From NCBI GenBank assembly GCA_964489015.1, contig CAZAXD010000008.1, forward strand, positions 1 to 62,217: a stretch of 62,217 nt of DNA, written 5' to 3'. The notes beneath the pieces are model-generated. The model ran no database searches. It saw nothing but the letters and a program-made list of their open reading frames with translations, and was not told where the DNA came from. Below, one piece after another: positions 33,289-40,105 of this stretch (the first letter of the stretch is position 1; the number at the start of each line of letters is the position of its first letter). Origin of the DNA: JAPYWM01 sp964489015. GTDB taxonomy: Bacteria > Bacteroidota > Bacteroidia > SpSt-205. The translations under genes were made by a program, and so were the position numbers.

Positions 33289-33640
33289 TGGAGGTGGTGG
33301 GAATCGAACCCACGTCCAGTCAAGGATATCTGGTAAGGCCCTACATGCTTAGCCGCTGAGGCTATTCGAAACGGAGGTGGCAGCGGCCACACCTATCCGT
33401 TTCTAGGCTCCTTGTCAGTCCGCCAATAGGGGAGCCGCCTACGGACGCAAGCCTGATTTTCCCACGGGTATTGGAGCCGCCTCAGGCAAGGCTTCCCCAG
33501 ACCCGGCTACCTAAAAACTCTTAGGCAGCGAGCGCGTACGAAGTGTTGGCACTTCTTTTTTTACCGATCTTTTGAGAGGAGACCGGCCCACCTCGCATGC
33601 GCCTTACCCATTCTCCTTGCTGTCAAGTCCAATCACCCCC
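33289..33640 (-). ncRNA. ssrA: Transfer-messenger RNA (tmRNA)
   Basis: Rescues stalled ribosomes by acting first as a tRNA-Ala then as a short mRNA. The 5' end GGGGGTG (33640-33634) pairs fully with CACCTCC (33296-33290), including one G-U. The T arm reads GGACGTGGGTTCGATTCCCACC next to it. The discriminator is A 33289, followed by CT, so CCA is not encoded. The tag frame ends at TAA 33523-33521 and reads GKKRSANTSYALAA, or a shorter part of it beginning at the true resume codon. Length is about 352 nt. A strong -7 element lies 6 bases upstream. Confidence 0.93.
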
Positions 33641-33646
33641 AGTTGG

Positions 33647-33655
33647 GCAAATCTA
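33647..33655 (-). promoter_or_regulatory. -7 promoter element for tmRNA
   Basis: TAGATTTGC, 6 bases before the mature 5' end, so the primary transcript may start almost at the mature end. Confidence 0.6.
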
Positions 33656-33687
33656 CAAAAAAGGTGCCATCTTCCCTAAGATACGAA

Positions 33688-33717
33688 GGCGGACGCTCCT
33701 CATGAGGAGCGTCCGCC
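33688..33717. terminator. Perfect 30-base palindrome, candidate terminator
   Basis: GGCGGACGCTCCTCA is followed directly by its exact reverse complement. It lies between the lipoprotein stop (33738) and the tmRNA promoter. It lacks a U-tract on either strand, so it could be a terminator, an RNA-processing hairpin or a protein site. Confidence 0.55.
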
Positions 33718-33737
33718 AGAATGGCAGGTGTCCTGCT

Positions 33738-34595
33738 TTAGTTGAGGGTAATGTTGACGGGGGCGTTGTTATCTATTTGCACCGAAGCGACCCGGTCACA
33801 CGCTTGATTATTGTAAGGGTCATAATTGAGTATGATGGTATGATTTTGTGTATTGTGCTGAATGATGCCCTTGACTGGGTGGCGGAAAATACAGCTACCT
33901 ACGATCTTGAGAGAGTCCGTGACCTGTGTGCTAAAAGCCGTGCCGCGCCGATTAGTGCCTTGAGAGGTGCCCCCGATGAACCAAATGTCATCCCAACGCA
34001 TCCAGGTGTTTTGGCCTTGGGTCTGGCGGTAAACGCGTATGGCACTCCAGGTCGTAGTGCCGTTAGGGGTTGTGACCGTGTGCTGTTGAACCGTGTCCCG
34101 CAAGATACGCTCGCCGTTAGCATTGAGCCCTTCATGAACTAAAATCTTGACGACATCATGGCGATTGTCATTCACATAAAAGCTATCCGTGGTGATATAA
34201 GCGCGGGAGGGGGCGAGTGGCCAGCGAGCGCCAGAGAAAGTGACATAAATCTTCCCACGGCGATATACGCCATCGCGACAGAGGCAGTTTGTGGAGCCAA
34301 AGTTGATAGTAAGGCGTCGCTGAGTACTGTCGTAGCTAACCTGCGCACAAGGCGGCAAATAGGTTGAGTCTGTACCTGCCACGCGGCGACTACCATCGGA
34401 TTCGCCTTGGTTGTCCACAGCATCGCTGATGAAATTTGACTCAGCCTCTGTGCGGGACTGGTCCTCCGCCGTTTCTCGCATGGGGGTCAGGTCTAAAGGA
34501 TTTTCCTTTTTGCGACAGGCAGTCTGCAGGGACAAAGCCCCTAACATAACGACTAAGCTTAAGCCGAGCTTCAGCCAGTTGAATTGGGTTTTCAT
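33738..34595 (-). CDS. Hypothetical Bacteroidota lipoprotein
   Basis: Exported lipoprotein of unknown role. ATG 34595 gives a signal peptide (LGLSLVVMLGALSL) and lipobox LQTAC. The mature part is acidic near the N-terminus, then beta-rich: LTINFGSTNCLCRDGVYRRG, KIYVTFSGARWP, YITTDSFYVND, and WDDIWFIGGTSQGTNRRGT. I recall similar proteins in other Bacteroidota, without known function. The four Cys (CAQ, NCLC, SCIF, ACDR regions) could form disulfides. It stands alone between slipin and tmRNA, ends before a palindrome and is read from its own promoter region. Confidence 0.8.
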   Translation of the reverse strand: MKTQFNWLKLGLSLVVMLGALSLQTACRKKENPLDLTPMRETAEDQSRTEAESNFISDAVDNQGESDGSRRVAGTDSTYLPPCAQVSYDSTQRRLTINFGSTNCLCRDGVYRRGKIYVTFSGARWPLAPSRAYITTDSFYVNDNRHDVVKILVHEGLNANGERILRDTVQQHTVTTPNGTTTWSAIRVYRQTQGQNTWMRWDDIWFIGGTSQGTNRRGTAFSTQVTDSLKIVGSCIFRHPVKGIIQHNTQNHTIILNYDPYNNQACDRVASVQIDNNAPVNITLN

Positions 34596-34642
34596 ACTGA
34601 GGTAATAAGTAGTGTGAAGTGGAAAACTGGTTTAAGAATCGC

Positions 34643-35533
34643 TTAGGACTGATTTTTTCGTAAAAGCGCAGAGACTTCTTTAGCCAAACCTGTGACTTCG
34701 ACGGGGAGGATCCACTTAGTGGAATTGGAGGCGCCTAGGTTTTTGAGGGTATCCAGGTACTGCAGGAGAAGGGTGTTTTGGTCTATTTGCTTAGCAGCGG
34801 CGGTGATGCGTTCTAACGCGAGGGCGAAACCTTCGGCAGCGACGCGCTGGGCTTCACGCTGGGCTTCGGCTTGCAAGATAGCCGCCTGCTTTTGGGCTTC
34901 CGCTTGTAAGATTCGAGCCATCTTTTCGCCCTCGGCTCGCAGGATATCGGCTTGTTTGGTCCCCTCGGCTTCCGTCACCATGGCCCGACGGTTGCGTTCC
35001 GCAGCCATTTGCTTAGTCATAGACTCTTGGACCTCAGCAGGGGGCAGAATCTCCTTAATCTCCACGGCGTTGACCTTGACACCCCAGCGATGGGTTACCT
35101 CATCGAGCTTGACGCGGAGTTTTTGATTGATCTCGTCCCGCTTAGATAAAACATCATCCAGCGCAATATCCCCGATGACTGCGCGCAACGTAGTCGTGGC
35201 TAACCCTTCCGTGGCTTGCAACACATTTTGCACATTCACGACAGAGGTCAGCGGATCGATGACCTGCAAGTAGATGAGGAAGTCGATAGAAATGGGTGCA
35301 TTGTCTTTGGTGATACAGGTCTGCTTGGGGATCTCCATGAGCCGCTCCCGTAAATCTACCCGGATCGGAGAGTCGATAATTGGAATGACAACCACCAAGC
35401 CGGGGCCCTTAGCCCGGGGTAGCGCTCGACCTAACCGCAGAATAACTAAACGTTGGTATTCAGGTAGTACCTTTAGGCTGCTGAGCAGAAATAAAACCGC
35501 TACACCGATGAGTATGAGTATAAGTGTTGACAT
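34643..35533 (-). CDS. SPFH-domain (stomatin/slipin, QmcA-like) membrane protein
   Basis: Membrane scaffold protein anchored by an N-terminal helix (TLILILIGVAVLFLLSSL). The SPFH domain follows: VLPEYQRLVILRLGRALPRAKGPGL-type start, VDLRERLMEIPKQTCITKDN, and LATTTLRAVIGDIALDDVLS. A coiled-coil Ala/Glu-rich stretch (repeated ILQAEAQ units, about 200-240) supports oligomer rings. Length 296 is normal. NfeD, a common partner, is not adjacent. Its start lies 14 bases from the divergent nth start. Confidence 0.93.
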   Translation of the reverse strand: MSTLILILIGVAVLFLLSSLKVLPEYQRLVILRLGRALPRAKGPGLVVVIPIIDSPIRVDLRERLMEIPKQTCITKDNAPISIDFLIYLQVIDPLTSVVNVQNVLQATEGLATTTLRAVIGDIALDDVLSKRDEINQKLRVKLDEVTHRWGVKVNAVEIKEILPPAEVQESMTKQMAAERNRRAMVTEAEGTKQADILRAEGEKMARILQAEAQKQAAILQAEAQREAQRVAAEGFALALERITAAAKQIDQNTLLLQYLDTLKNLGASNSTKWILPVEVTGLAKEVSALLRKNQS

Positions 35534-35541
35534 AGCTTTGC
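35533..35541 (+). promoter_or_regulatory. -7 promoter element for nth
   Basis: TAGCTTTGC, 6 bases before the nth ATG. It shares its last bases with the opposite element for slipin. Confidence 0.55.
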
Positions 35542-35548
35542 GAAGGTA
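35540..35548 (-). promoter_or_regulatory. Variant -7 promoter element for slipin
   Basis: TACCTTCGC on the minus strand, 6 bases before the slipin ATG at 35533. The two divergent elements overlap by two bases. Confidence 0.45.
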
Positions 35549-36201
35549 TGGGTATTTCTACAAAGGAAAAAGCTGAGTGTATCTTGGCAATATTGGAGAA
35601 GCGCTATGGTGCGGCTACGACGGAGCTGCACTATCGTAATCCATACGAACTGACGGTAGCTGTGGTTCTGTCTGCGCAGTGCACGGATGTTCGGGTTAAT
35701 CAAACGACACCGGCCTTTTTTGAACGATTTCCAAACTTTGAGAGCTTGGCTGCGGCCTCCCCGGTAGAGGTTTTGTCCTATATCCGTTCGATTTCGTATC
35801 CCAATAGCAAGGCCCAAAGGCTAGTCCAGCTTGCCCAGCAGGTCGTCTCTGCGTACGGGGGCAAGCTTCCCCAGGATCCGGCTCTTTTGGTGCAGCTACC
35901 TGGGATAGGGCGTAAAAGTGCGAATGTGATTAGTTCTATTCTTTTTGGGGCGGAAGTGATTGCGGTCGATACACATGTTTTTCGAGTAGCCCGTCGCTTA
36001 GGATTAGCTAAAGGAGACACACCGGAAAAGGTCGAGCGAGAGCTTACGGCTATTATTCCGTCGGCTTACCTAGGGCGAGCGCATCACTGGCTTATTTTAT
36101 TTGGGCGATACCATTGTACCGCTCGTAAGCCCCAGTGTTCTAGCTGTCCTTTCACGGCGTGGTGTGAATGGTATGCAGCGCACCAAACGGCTACAGCGTA
36201 A
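35548..36201 (+). CDS. nth: Endonuclease III
   Basis: DNA glycosylase/AP lyase that removes oxidised pyrimidines. The HhH-GPD core has LSAQCTDVRVNQTTPAFF, the hairpin LVQLPGIGRKSANVI with the catalytic Lys, and VIAVDTHVFRVARRLG with the catalytic Asp. The [4Fe-4S] loop is C-x6-C-x2-C-x5-C (CTARKPQCSSCPFTAWC). Length 217 is normal. queC begins one base after its stop. Confidence 0.96.
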   Translation: MGISTKEKAECILAILEKRYGAATTELHYRNPYELTVAVVLSAQCTDVRVNQTTPAFFERFPNFESLAAASPVEVLSYIRSISYPNSKAQRLVQLAQQVVSAYGGKLPQDPALLVQLPGIGRKSANVISSILFGAEVIAVDTHVFRVARRLGLAKGDTPEKVERELTAIIPSAYLGRAHHWLILFGRYHCTARKPQCSSCPFTAWCEWYAAHQTATA

Positions 36202-36202
36202 G

Positions 36203-36880
36203 ATGGGGACGATAGTTCTGCTAAGCGGAGGACAAGATTCGGCGACGGCGGCGTGCTGGATGCAGAAGCATCTCGCCCCTCCGTATACCGCATTGAGCTT
36301 TCGGTATGGCCAGCGCCATGAAGTGGAGTTGGTCTGTGCAGCGGAAGTAGCGGAGGCCCTCGGCATACCGCATGAGGTGCTCGATATAGGGGACTTATGG
36401 ACTCGTTTGGCTGTAGCATCTGCCCTTACGCAGGATCTGCCGATAACAGAGGGACCTCATGGGCTTCCGACGACGTTCGTTCCGGGGCGAAACCTCATTT
36501 TTTTGACATTAGCGGCGATATGGGGTTATTCCCGCGAGTTTCATGATATCGTGATTGGCGTTAGCCAGGTGGATTATAGCGGCTATCCGGACTGCCGCGG
36601 CGGGTTTATAGCGGTGGCCCAGGAGGCCATCAGTCGGGCCTTCGATAAGGCGGTTCGGATTCATGCGCCGTTTTTAGAGTGGGATAAGGCTCGATTGTGG
36701 CGGTATGCGGCGGATGTGGGCATTTTGCCTCTGATTGTACAGCATACGCATACGTGCTACAGAGGGGTGCGGGATGTTATGTATGCGTGGGGCTATGGCT
36801 GCGGCGCATGTCCTGCTTGTCGCCTACGCCAGGAAGGGTACCAGCGAGCTTTTTCGACGAAGATGGGCACAGATTCCTAA
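36203..36880 (+). CDS. queC: 7-cyano-7-deazaguanine synthase QueC
   Basis: ATP-dependent enzyme converting 7-carboxy-7-deazaguanine to preQ0 in queuosine synthesis. PP-loop LLSGGQDSATAACW at the N-terminus, FVPGRNLIFLTLAA, GVSQVDYSGYPDCRGGF in the active site, and zinc Cys in TCYRG and CGACPACRLRQEGY. ATG 36203 is chosen because it immediately precedes the PP-loop; earlier codons belong to nth. Length 225. Other que genes are not adjacent. Confidence 0.95.
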   Translation: MGTIVLLSGGQDSATAACWMQKHLAPPYTALSFRYGQRHEVELVCAAEVAEALGIPHEVLDIGDLWTRLAVASALTQDLPITEGPHGLPTTFVPGRNLIFLTLAAIWGYSREFHDIVIGVSQVDYSGYPDCRGGFIAVAQEAISRAFDKAVRIHAPFLEWDKARLWRYAADVGILPLIVQHTHTCYRGVRDVMYAWGYGCGACPACRLRQEGYQRAFSTKMGTDS

Positions 36881-36886
36881 TTTTGC
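36878..36886 (+). promoter_or_regulatory. -7 promoter element for frr
   Basis: TAATTTTGC overlaps the queC stop codon and ends 5 bases before the frr ATG. Confidence 0.55.
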
Positions 36887-36891
36887 CTACC

Positions 36892-37455
36892 ATGACGCCA
36901 GAAGTCCAAAGCCTCCTAAAGGAGACCGAAAAGCATATGCAACAAAGCGTGATGCATTATGATGAGCTGCTAGGAAAGATTCGCGCGGGGAAAGCTTCCC
37001 CTGCGCTGCTAGACCCGATTCGGGTGGATTATTATGGGGCGCCGACGCCGCTTAAGCATGTGGCTACGATAGCTGTAGCCGATACTCGCACGCTGCTAAT
37101 ACAGCCTTTTGAGCCCAAAATGGCCAAAGCCATTGAAAAAGCCATTGCCGAAGCCAATCTAGGCTTGCAATCCGCTACAGACGGCCCGCAAGTGCGGGTA
37201 ATCTTCCCGCCTTTGACAGAAGAGCGTCGCAAGTTGCTAGTCAAGCAAGTGCGCGATATTGCGGAAGAGGGGCGCGTAGCGATACGGAATATCCGCCGCG
37301 ATACGCTCGAAGAGCTTCGCAAACTCGGCAAAAAGGGTACGCCTGAAGATATCATTCGAAAAGCGCAAGATGAGCTTCAGAAGCTGACTGAAAAGTATAT
37401 TGCCCAGGTCGATCGGCTAGCTGAAGCCAAGGAATCTGAGCTAATGACTGTCTGA
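36892..37455 (+). CDS. frr: Ribosome recycling factor
   Basis: With EF-G splits post-termination ribosomes. ATG 36892 begins MTPEVQSLLKETEKHMQQSV, the first long helix. Domain II follows (VDYYGAPTPLKHVATIAVAD, LLIQPFEPKMAKAIEKAI, VIFPPLTEERRKLLVKQV), then the return helix with VAIRNIRRDTLEELRKL. Length 187 is typical. Its stop shares one base with the start of the NtrC-type regulator, so translation is likely coupled. Confidence 0.97.
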   Translation: MTPEVQSLLKETEKHMQQSVMHYDELLGKIRAGKASPALLDPIRVDYYGAPTPLKHVATIAVADTRTLLIQPFEPKMAKAIEKAIAEANLGLQSATDGPQVRVIFPPLTEERRKLLVKQVRDIAEEGRVAIRNIRRDTLEELRKLGKKGTPEDIIRKAQDELQKLTEKYIAQVDRLAEAKESELMTV

Positions 37456-38825
37456 TGGCTCGCGTTTTAGTGGTTGACGACGATCCCGCGATTCGGCAGA
37501 CGCTAGCCGATGTGCTTTCTTATGACGATCATGTAGTCGAGGTCGCCCGGGATGGCCTCGAAGCGCAGCGACTCATTCAGCAGGTGGAATTTGATATTGT
37601 CTTGTGCGACCTTCGCATGCCGGGTAAGGATGGCATGGAGCTGCTGGAATGGGCTAAGCAAGTGCGGCCGGACCTGCAGTTTATCATATTATCCGGGCAC
37701 GCTACGATCGAGACGGCGGTAGAAGCGACTAAGAAGGGCGCTTTTGACTTTCTGGAAAAGCCCCTGGACTTGCCGCGATTAGATATTTTGATTCGGAACG
37801 CTACAGAGCGTCGCCAGCTTCTACACGAAAACAAGGTCTTATCGCGGTGTGTGCTCAAGGTACGAGACATTTTAGGCGAATCGCCAGCGATTCAGCGCGT
37901 ACGGGACATAATCGAACGGGTGGCGCCACTGGAGAGTCGTGTGTTGATTATGGGGCCGAGTGGTAGCGGAAAAGAGCTCGTCGCCCGCTGGATCCACCAC
38001 AAAAGTCCTCGATCCAAGGGGCCCTTTGTGGATGTCAACTGCGCTGCCATTCCCGGTGAGCTCATCGAAAGCGAGCTTTTCGGCCATGAGAAAGGTGCCT
38101 TTACGCATGCAGTGCGTCAGCACATTGGTCGCTTTGAAGAGGCGAATGGGGGTACGCTCTTTCTGGATGAGATCGGGGATATGCCCTTAATGGCCCAGAG
38201 CAAGGTTCTCCGGGTTATCGAAGGGGGCAAGATCCGCCGAGTAGGCGGCGAAAAGGACATTAGCGTAAACGTTCGGCTCATCGCCGCAACTAATAAAAAC
38301 CTTCCAGCCGAAATCGAAGCTGGTCGATTTCGAGAAGATTTATACCACCGCCTGAGCGTTATTGTGATATATGTTCCGCCTTTGCGGGAGCGGATCGAGG
38401 ACATTCCTTTTTTAGCGCAGGCCTTTTTAGAAGAGCTTCTGTTAGAGTATAACCTGCCGCCTAAGCAATTTACGAAAGGGGCGTTAGACCTTTTGCAGCG
38501 CTTACCTTGGCCTGGCAATGTGCGGGAGCTACGCAACGCCGTGGAGCGGCTAATCATTTTCTCAGAGCGCGAGATCACGGCCGAGGACGTACGTACTTAT
38601 CTTATCCCCAAAGACGCCCCGAAAGATGACATGGGCCTTGGCAGTCTTATAGAAGTCTCAAGTCCCGAGCACTTCTTGGAGGAGATGGAACGTCGCTATT
38701 TTCTGCATCACTTGCAGAAGCATCAGTTTAATATCACGCAGACGGCGGAAGCGCTTCAGATGCAACGTACCCATCTACACGCTCGGATGCGGCGGTTAGG
38801 TATTCGGAGGGAGGATTTTGTGTAA
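37455..38825 (+). CDS. NtrC-type sigma-54 response regulator
   Basis: Full three-domain activator. The receiver domain (1-120) has VVDDDP, the phospho-acceptor Asp in VLCDLRMPGKDG, and LEKPLD with its Lys. The AAA+ domain has MGPSGSGKELVARW, GAFTHA in place of GAFTGA, and LFLDEIGDMPL. The C-terminal Fis helix-turn-helix is NITQTAEALQMQRTHLHARM. Length 456 is normal. No histidine kinase is adjacent, so its signal is not evident. It is one of two sigma-54 activators in the window. Confidence 0.93.
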   Translation: MARVLVVDDDPAIRQTLADVLSYDDHVVEVARDGLEAQRLIQQVEFDIVLCDLRMPGKDGMELLEWAKQVRPDLQFIILSGHATIETAVEATKKGAFDFLEKPLDLPRLDILIRNATERRQLLHENKVLSRCVLKVRDILGESPAIQRVRDIIERVAPLESRVLIMGPSGSGKELVARWIHHKSPRSKGPFVDVNCAAIPGELIESELFGHEKGAFTHAVRQHIGRFEEANGGTLFLDEIGDMPLMAQSKVLRVIEGGKIRRVGGEKDISVNVRLIAATNKNLPAEIEAGRFREDLYHRLSVIVIYVPPLRERIEDIPFLAQAFLEELLLEYNLPPKQFTKGALDLLQRLPWPGNVRELRNAVERLIIFSEREITAEDVRTYLIPKDAPKDDMGLGSLIEVSSPEHFLEEMERRYFLHHLQKHQFNITQTAEALQMQRTHLHARMRRLGIRREDFV

Positions 38826-38835
38826 CTTTCTGGGC

Positions 38836-40047
38836 ATGCGGGAAGTCTACATATATGATGCCGTTCGGACCCCGCGCGGTCGCGGTAAAAGGGAGGGTCG
38901 CCTGCATGCTGCGCGGCCGGTGGACCTGGTGGTGCAGCTTATTCGCGCTGTATTAGAGCGAAACCCAGCTTTGCCCCACGCTGTTATCGAAGATTTGATT
39001 TTGGGGTGTGTCACGCAGATCAAGGAACAGGGGTCCAACCTAGCCAAGGTCGCAGCCCAAGCCAGCGGTCTGCCAGAGACTGTAGCAGGCATGACGATAA
39101 ACCGCTTCTGCGCTTCAGGCTTAGAGGCTGTGAACCAAGCTGCGGCGTATCTCCGAGCAGGAATAGGCGTAGCCTTCTTAGCTGGTGGAGTAGAGTCGAT
39201 GAGCCGGGTTCCCATGGGCTCGGATGGCGGGGCTTGGTACCTGGACCCGCAGATTGCCTTTGAGGGACACTATATCCCGCAAGGGATTTCGGCGGACCTT
39301 ATTGCTACGAAATTTGGCTATACGCGAGAGGCATTAGATGCCTTTGCGGTGCGCTCTCATCAGCAGGCGGCCCATGCTACGCAGGCTGGTTATTTTCAGA
39401 AGAGCCTTATCCCTATCCGCAATGAGATTGGGGAGGTTGTCTTAGATCGAGACGAAAACATCCGGTCAGACACCTCGCTGGAGAAGTTAGCTACGCTAGA
39501 GCCCTCTTTTGCCTTTATTGGTCAAGAAGGGGGCTTTGATGCGGTTGCTTTGCAGAAATATCCTGAGCTAGAGCGCCTAGTGCACGTTCATCATGCGGGA
39601 AACTCTTCGGCAATCGTAGATGGGGCGGCGCTGGTGCTTCTCGGTACAGAGGAGCTAGCTAAGCGGTATGGCCTGCGCCCTCGGGCCCGGGTGGTAAGCT
39701 GGGCGGTCACGGGCAGTGAGCCTACGATTATGCTACTAGGGCCAGCGCCCGCTAGTCGAAAGGCCCTTGGACGGGCCGGGCTCCGGTCCGAAGACATAGA
39801 CCTCTACGAGGTCAACGAAGCCTTTGCAGTCGTGCCGCTACATTTTATGCGTGAGATGCAGGTGTCTCTGGATCGGGTGAACGTCAATGGCGGCGCGATC
39901 GCCATGGGGCACCCCTTGGGGGCGACAGGCGCTATCTTGATAGGCACTTTGCTAGACGAACTCGAACGGCGGGCACAGCGGTACGGTCTGGCAACCCTCT
40001 GCGTAGGTGGCGGGATGGGGATTGCTACGATTATTGAGCGTGTCTGA
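38836..40047 (+). CDS. Acetyl-CoA C-acyltransferase (thiolase)
   Basis: Cleaves 3-ketoacyl-CoA in fatty acid beta-oxidation, or condenses acetyl-CoA. The nucleophile is in TINRFCASGLEAVNQAA, the substrate loop has YEVNEAFAVVPLHFM, the catalytic His GGAIAMGHPLGATGA, and the second Cys LCVGGGMGIA. ATG 38836 is chosen over the upstream TTG. Length 403. The long insert with NEIGEVVLDRDENIR is more like FadI/FadA-type degradative enzymes. Possible partner: the acyl-CoA dehydrogenase at 56650, 17 kb away. Confidence 0.92.
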   Translation: MREVYIYDAVRTPRGRGKREGRLHAARPVDLVVQLIRAVLERNPALPHAVIEDLILGCVTQIKEQGSNLAKVAAQASGLPETVAGMTINRFCASGLEAVNQAAAYLRAGIGVAFLAGGVESMSRVPMGSDGGAWYLDPQIAFEGHYIPQGISADLIATKFGYTREALDAFAVRSHQQAAHATQAGYFQKSLIPIRNEIGEVVLDRDENIRSDTSLEKLATLEPSFAFIGQEGGFDAVALQKYPELERLVHVHHAGNSSAIVDGAALVLLGTEELAKRYGLRPRARVVSWAVTGSEPTIMLLGPAPASRKALGRAGLRSEDIDLYEVNEAFAVVPLHFMREMQVSLDRVNVNGGAIAMGHPLGATGAILIGTLLDELERRAQRYGLATLCVGGGMGIATIIERV

Positions 40048-40080
40048 TAGTCCTTTTATTCGGAAGTGCTGCGACTTTCT

Positions 40081-40089
40081 TACCTTTGC
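40081..40089 (+). promoter_or_regulatory. -7 promoter element for the OmpA/TPR lipoprotein
   Basis: TACCTTTGC, 4 bases before ATG 40094 and 16 before ATG 40106. Confidence 0.55.
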
Positions 40090-40105
40090 ACAAATGGGAT
40101 TACCT

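Noticed and set aside
33291..33330. Isolated tRNA gene suggested by a TTCGATTCCCACC T-arm
   Set aside because: No anticodon arm lies nearby; the matching acceptor strand is at 33634-33640, so this is the 3' end of tmRNA.
33288..33392. N-terminal extension of the permease
   Set aside because: These bases are the tRNA-like 3' domain of tmRNA read in frame by chance.
36697..36891. Longer start for ribosome recycling factor
   Set aside because: The extra part is queC coding sequence in another frame; ATG 36892 gives the standard RRF N-terminus and follows a -7 element.
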